NCBI GenBank assembly: GCA_903813345.2
Contig: CAIIXF020000003.1
Location: 3,502,109 to 3,562,108 of the forward strand
Origin: Owenia fusiformis
Taxonomy: Eukaryota; Annelida; Polychaeta; Sabellida; Oweniidae
DNA: 60,000 bases
Reading direction: 5' to 3'
The position numbers were made by a program, and so were the translations under genes. Positions 57,401 through 60,000 of this stretch are shown here, one piece after another (position 1 is the first letter of the stretch; every line of letters starts with the position of its first letter). Under the pieces are notes generated by a model. That model had not been told where the DNA came from and searched no databases. It saw nothing but the letters and a program-made list of their open reading frames with translations.

Positions 57401-58045
57401 ATTAAAACAAAGATCATTTGTAAAAACATAATCTATACGACGCAAAATTGGTTTATTCTTATGCTTCCAAGTATATTCCTTCTCGTTTGCATGAAACAAT
57501 CGCCATACATCACAAAAATCCAATGAGGTATGCATATTATTGAAACCTGTAATCTCAGCCTGAATGTGTTTTTTACCACCGAGATGATCCAATGCTGGAT
57601 TTAATACACAATTCATATCACCAGCTAAAATCAAATTAATATCATCAGTTACATAGTATTTTTGTACAATTTGTGTTATTTCAGAATAAAAATGTATCTT
57701 ATCAGCATTATTACTTGGAGCATATACATTAAAACATAGATACTGCTCACTGTCATGTTTAAATGTTATACCAAATAATCGATCATCTTTATGACATATT
57801 TCAAAATCTACAATATCAAAAGACTTGTTTACTATAATTAATTCACCTCTACTATGTGGAGTGCCACAGTTGGCATATATTTTAGATCCCCAATCAATAC
57901 TCCACTCTTCAATAAGTTGTTCTGTTATATAACTTTCTTGCACAAAAGCTAAATCACACTTGTTTTCTTTTAAAAACTGAAAAAAAGTATGACGGGTCAA
58001 TTTCCGACGTAGTCCTTGAACATTTCCACTAAAGATCGTTACCAT
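54479..58045 (-). pseudogene. LINE ORF2: APE endonuclease, reverse transcriptase, zinc finger (one stop)
   Basis: Start MVTIFSGNVQGLRRKL. Endonuclease motifs: Asn8, Glu37 in FVQESYI, GDMN at 142-145, RRIDYVF with Asp205 and SDH at 228-230. RT motifs: SPGLDGLTAAFYK, NWRPLTLTNVDYKI, AIDCIKAYDS (motif A), RGIKQGCPLSP, and QYADDTTIF near residue 690. A C-terminal CDHCGVNDTIVHHFIKC finger lies after the break. The frame is interrupted by a single in-frame TAA at 55538-55540, in a T-rich run where a Lys or similar codon is expected (the other LINE reads FLWK here). Otherwise open for about 1188 codons, hence a young copy. Not frame-shifted. Confidence 0.9.
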
Positions 58046-58148
58046 AATTATCTAAAAGTTAATGGGTAATACATATTAACCATTATCACTTAAGTCATCG
58101 ACTTTGTTTCTTTTATCCTCCACACTTTCAGCTAATGGGCTGACTAAG

Positions 58149-59346
58149 TCACGTGATCTTTTTTTGACAAAAAACATGTTTGTCCAATGTTTTTTGATTT
58201 GGAGTTAGAGGTGGTTTTGATTTTTTCTTAGACTTTTTTTTACCTATTGTACGTTTGTCAACAATATCACTATCATCACATGAGAGCTGAGAACCACAGC
58301 TTTTAACAGAATCATGATCCAAACTAGATTGCTGTGATTCACAGTTTAATATGTCACCACTACCACAGGGATTGGATTTGGCTGGTTCACAATTAGATAT
58401 AATCTGAGGTGGCCCCTCATTAGTTGGAGCATTGATAGGCTTCACACTATCTGGAGGTGATGTGCTATTTAATATATTATGAGATGGCCCCTCATTAGTT
58501 TGAGCGACATTAGACTTCACACTAACTGGAGGCGACGTGACACTTGATGGCTCTTGATTATGGGCAGATAAGAAAACATCAACCTTATCGAGCAGTTTTT
58601 CCTCAAGGATCGTCACATTCTCGGATGAGTCTTGCATCGCTAGATCTAGAAGCTCACTGACAAGCTTTGGGGCAGAAATACCAACATTTTTCTGTATCTC
58701 TACATCTGAGGTTGTGGAATCAGGAGGCTTATTGTGCAAATGGGATTTTTGACAATCCTGAGAGTTTCTTTTGTGACCGGGGACACCACAATCCCAACAT
58801 ATCTGGGGGGGGGTTATCCCTGGAATGAGGGCAGTCCTTTTTCCTGTGGTCAGTCATACCACATTGAAAACAAGCTTGTTGAGGCCGTTCTGTCATAGGG
58901 CAATCCATTTTTCGGTGCCCCTGTTCCCCGCAGCGAAAACAACGTACTCCACCTTTATTAGGACACTCGTGAGTTTCGTGATCCAAATTGAAGCACAGTT
59001 TACAGTTGATAGGCTGGTTGTCATAGTATAATGTAACGGTAAAGTCAATTAACTTAGAAGAATCAAGTGGGCTAGGCATTCCATGTGATGAATATCTGGG
59101 TTGGTCGATATTAATTTTGCTTGCATAGCAAAATCGATGCCCTGTGAAAACTTGTATCGTATCAGATCCAATAGTTTTACTTCTAGTATGTAGTTTTACA
59201 TCACTTGTTCTTTCTGCGAATGAATCAACCCATTGGGTTATCTCATCATTAGAGACGTGTAAAGGGATGCCATGTATCGACAGGCGTATGGATTTATTCC
59301 TGGTCCTATGTCCATCGACTGAAGCAGTCGTGTGATAATCCTCCAA
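58149..59346 (-). pseudogene. LINE ORF1: nucleic-acid-binding protein with four zinc knuckles (frameshifted)
   Basis: The first frame (to 58729) begins with an RRM-like region (IRLSIHGIPLHVSNDEI; the initiator is uncertain because the region runs up to the junction) followed by CKLCFNLDHETHEC, CFRCGEQGHRKMDC and CFQCGMTDHRKKDC. The next knuckle, CWDCGVPGHKRNSQDC, is in the following frame, so a shift occurred in the run of nine C (plus-strand G9) at about 58805-58813. The second frame then runs to 58149 with a Ser/Pro-rich region and a basic KKKSKKKSKP patch. The homopolymer makes a recent mutation or an assembly error equally possible. Confidence 0.85.
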
Positions 59347-60000
59347 TGTATGTATGTATTATTTATTTGCGTCTAGAATAAGACAGTTACATGCACATGT
59401 TATACAATAATTATAGAAAATGAAATAAAGAAAGTAAAATAGTAACAGGGAACATGATTTCAAATTAATTGTGTAGTGTGGACTGTCCTACATGGTTTAG
59501 ATCATTGATACTCTGGCTCTATGCATGGAATATATTACAAGTGATATGGAGCAGAGTGAGTCGATGCTCTCTAAGCTTGAGCTCAACCCTAAAACAAAGT
59601 CCATCTTCTCAGCAAGTGACATACGGCCTTCACTCTCCAACATTGTGAGTAGAGTCTGCCGTTCATAGGTGATTATATCACATTGTAGTATAAAATGTTC
59701 AATAGTGTCTCTTGAATTGATGCACAATGGGCAAACCCCATTCTCAAAAGGATAAGACCCTGATTGGAGTTTAAACATAAGTTTGCAATGTTTTTTGAAA
59801 ATAGGTCTCAGTTTACATATGAGCCACCATATATTTGGCTGCACGTATGAGATGGATAATGTACAAGAATAAAATGATAAGGAACTATACAAAGAACACA
59901 TCATTCTAATGCTATTTGCTTCATTACAGTATAAAGCATTTCTTACAATGCGTTTAAAACCTGATTTAGAGAGATATTCCCCAGACTGTATCATGTTCAT
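59347..60000 (-). mobile_element. 3' end of a second LINE (truncated by window)
   Basis: Minus-strand open frame 60000-59497 without a start. It encodes the C-terminal region of a non-LTR retrotransposon ORF2: a hydrophobic/basic stretch and CPLCINSRDTIEHFILQC, a CCHC finger typical after the RT in several CR1/Jockey-type and related LINEs. A short 3'UTR ends in (ATAC)n-like AATACATACATACATT next to the other LINE. The tail is a microsatellite rather than poly-A, so it is a different family from the LINE at 54377-59346. Confidence 0.75.

Larger units (their letters stand above)
54377..59346 (-). mobile_element. Near-complete L1/Tx1-like LINE
   Basis: On the minus strand: ORF1 (59346-58149), a spacer of about 100 bases, ORF2 (58045-54479), a short 3'UTR and a poly-A tail (T20 on the plus strand, 54377-54396). 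APE endonuclease, RT without RNase H, and a zinc-knuckle ORF1 place it in the L1/Tx1 group. The 5' end abuts the 3' end of another LINE at 59347, so the 5'UTR is missing or displaced. No target duplication was found by eye. Confidence 0.85.

Overview
Eukaryotic (metazoan) genomic DNA, AT-rich and intron-rich, from an animal I cannot name; the repeat style (foldback elements, Tc1/mariner-type relics, APE-type LINEs, minisatellites) is usual for a marine invertebrate. No bacterial-type genes, rRNA or CRISPR were seen. Real coding sequence is a small fraction and consists of short exons, which I assembled from splice sites, phases and paralogue comparison.  REGION 1 (about 4.8-30 kb, minus strand): three tandem copies of a small two-coding-exon gene for a secreted, six-cysteine peptide. 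Signal-peptide exons lie at 14618-14715, 24520-24596 and 29422-29516; cysteine exons at 4921-5044 and 24116-24233. The third copy has lost its cysteine exon and is a pseudogene. The intron of copy 1 is interrupted by a 9.4-kb insertion with 27-bp terminal inverted repeats (5138-14530); copy 2 preserves the empty site. Inside the insertion is a large foldback structure whose arms carry a pol III (tRNA-like) promoter, and one arm is itself interrupted by about 3.2 kb of further repeats. Several MITE-like elements and a 5'-truncated LINE (18701-21237, with target-site duplication and a paralogous empty site) fill the spaces.  REGION 2 (about 31-54 kb, plus strand): the 5' two thirds of a gene of the tubulointerstitial nephritis antigen (TINAG/TINAGL1) family. 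Exons 2-6 (44509-44575, 49682-49792, 51989-52221, 52486-52636, 53235-53406) encode a VWC-like module and the front half of a papain-fold domain whose catalytic cysteine is serine. Exons for the rest, including the His/Asn part, are outside the window. Upstream lies a tandem array (31.2-41.8 kb) of at least six copies of a promoter/5'UTR unit. Four copies retain a signal-peptide first exon (31853, 37984, 39237, 41688), all ending in the same phase with a GT donor, so any of them can splice in frame to exon 2. Exon 3 is also tandemly multiplied, with two decayed copies just upstream. I regard this multi-first-exon architecture as the most interesting system in the window.  REGION 3 (54.4-60 kb, minus strand): a nearly complete L1/Tx1-like LINE (ORF1 with four zinc knuckles, ORF2 with APE endonuclease, RT and a C-terminal zinc finger, broken by one frameshift and one stop) preceded by the 3' end of a different LINE that runs off the window. 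Both are probably intronic to the TINAG-like gene.
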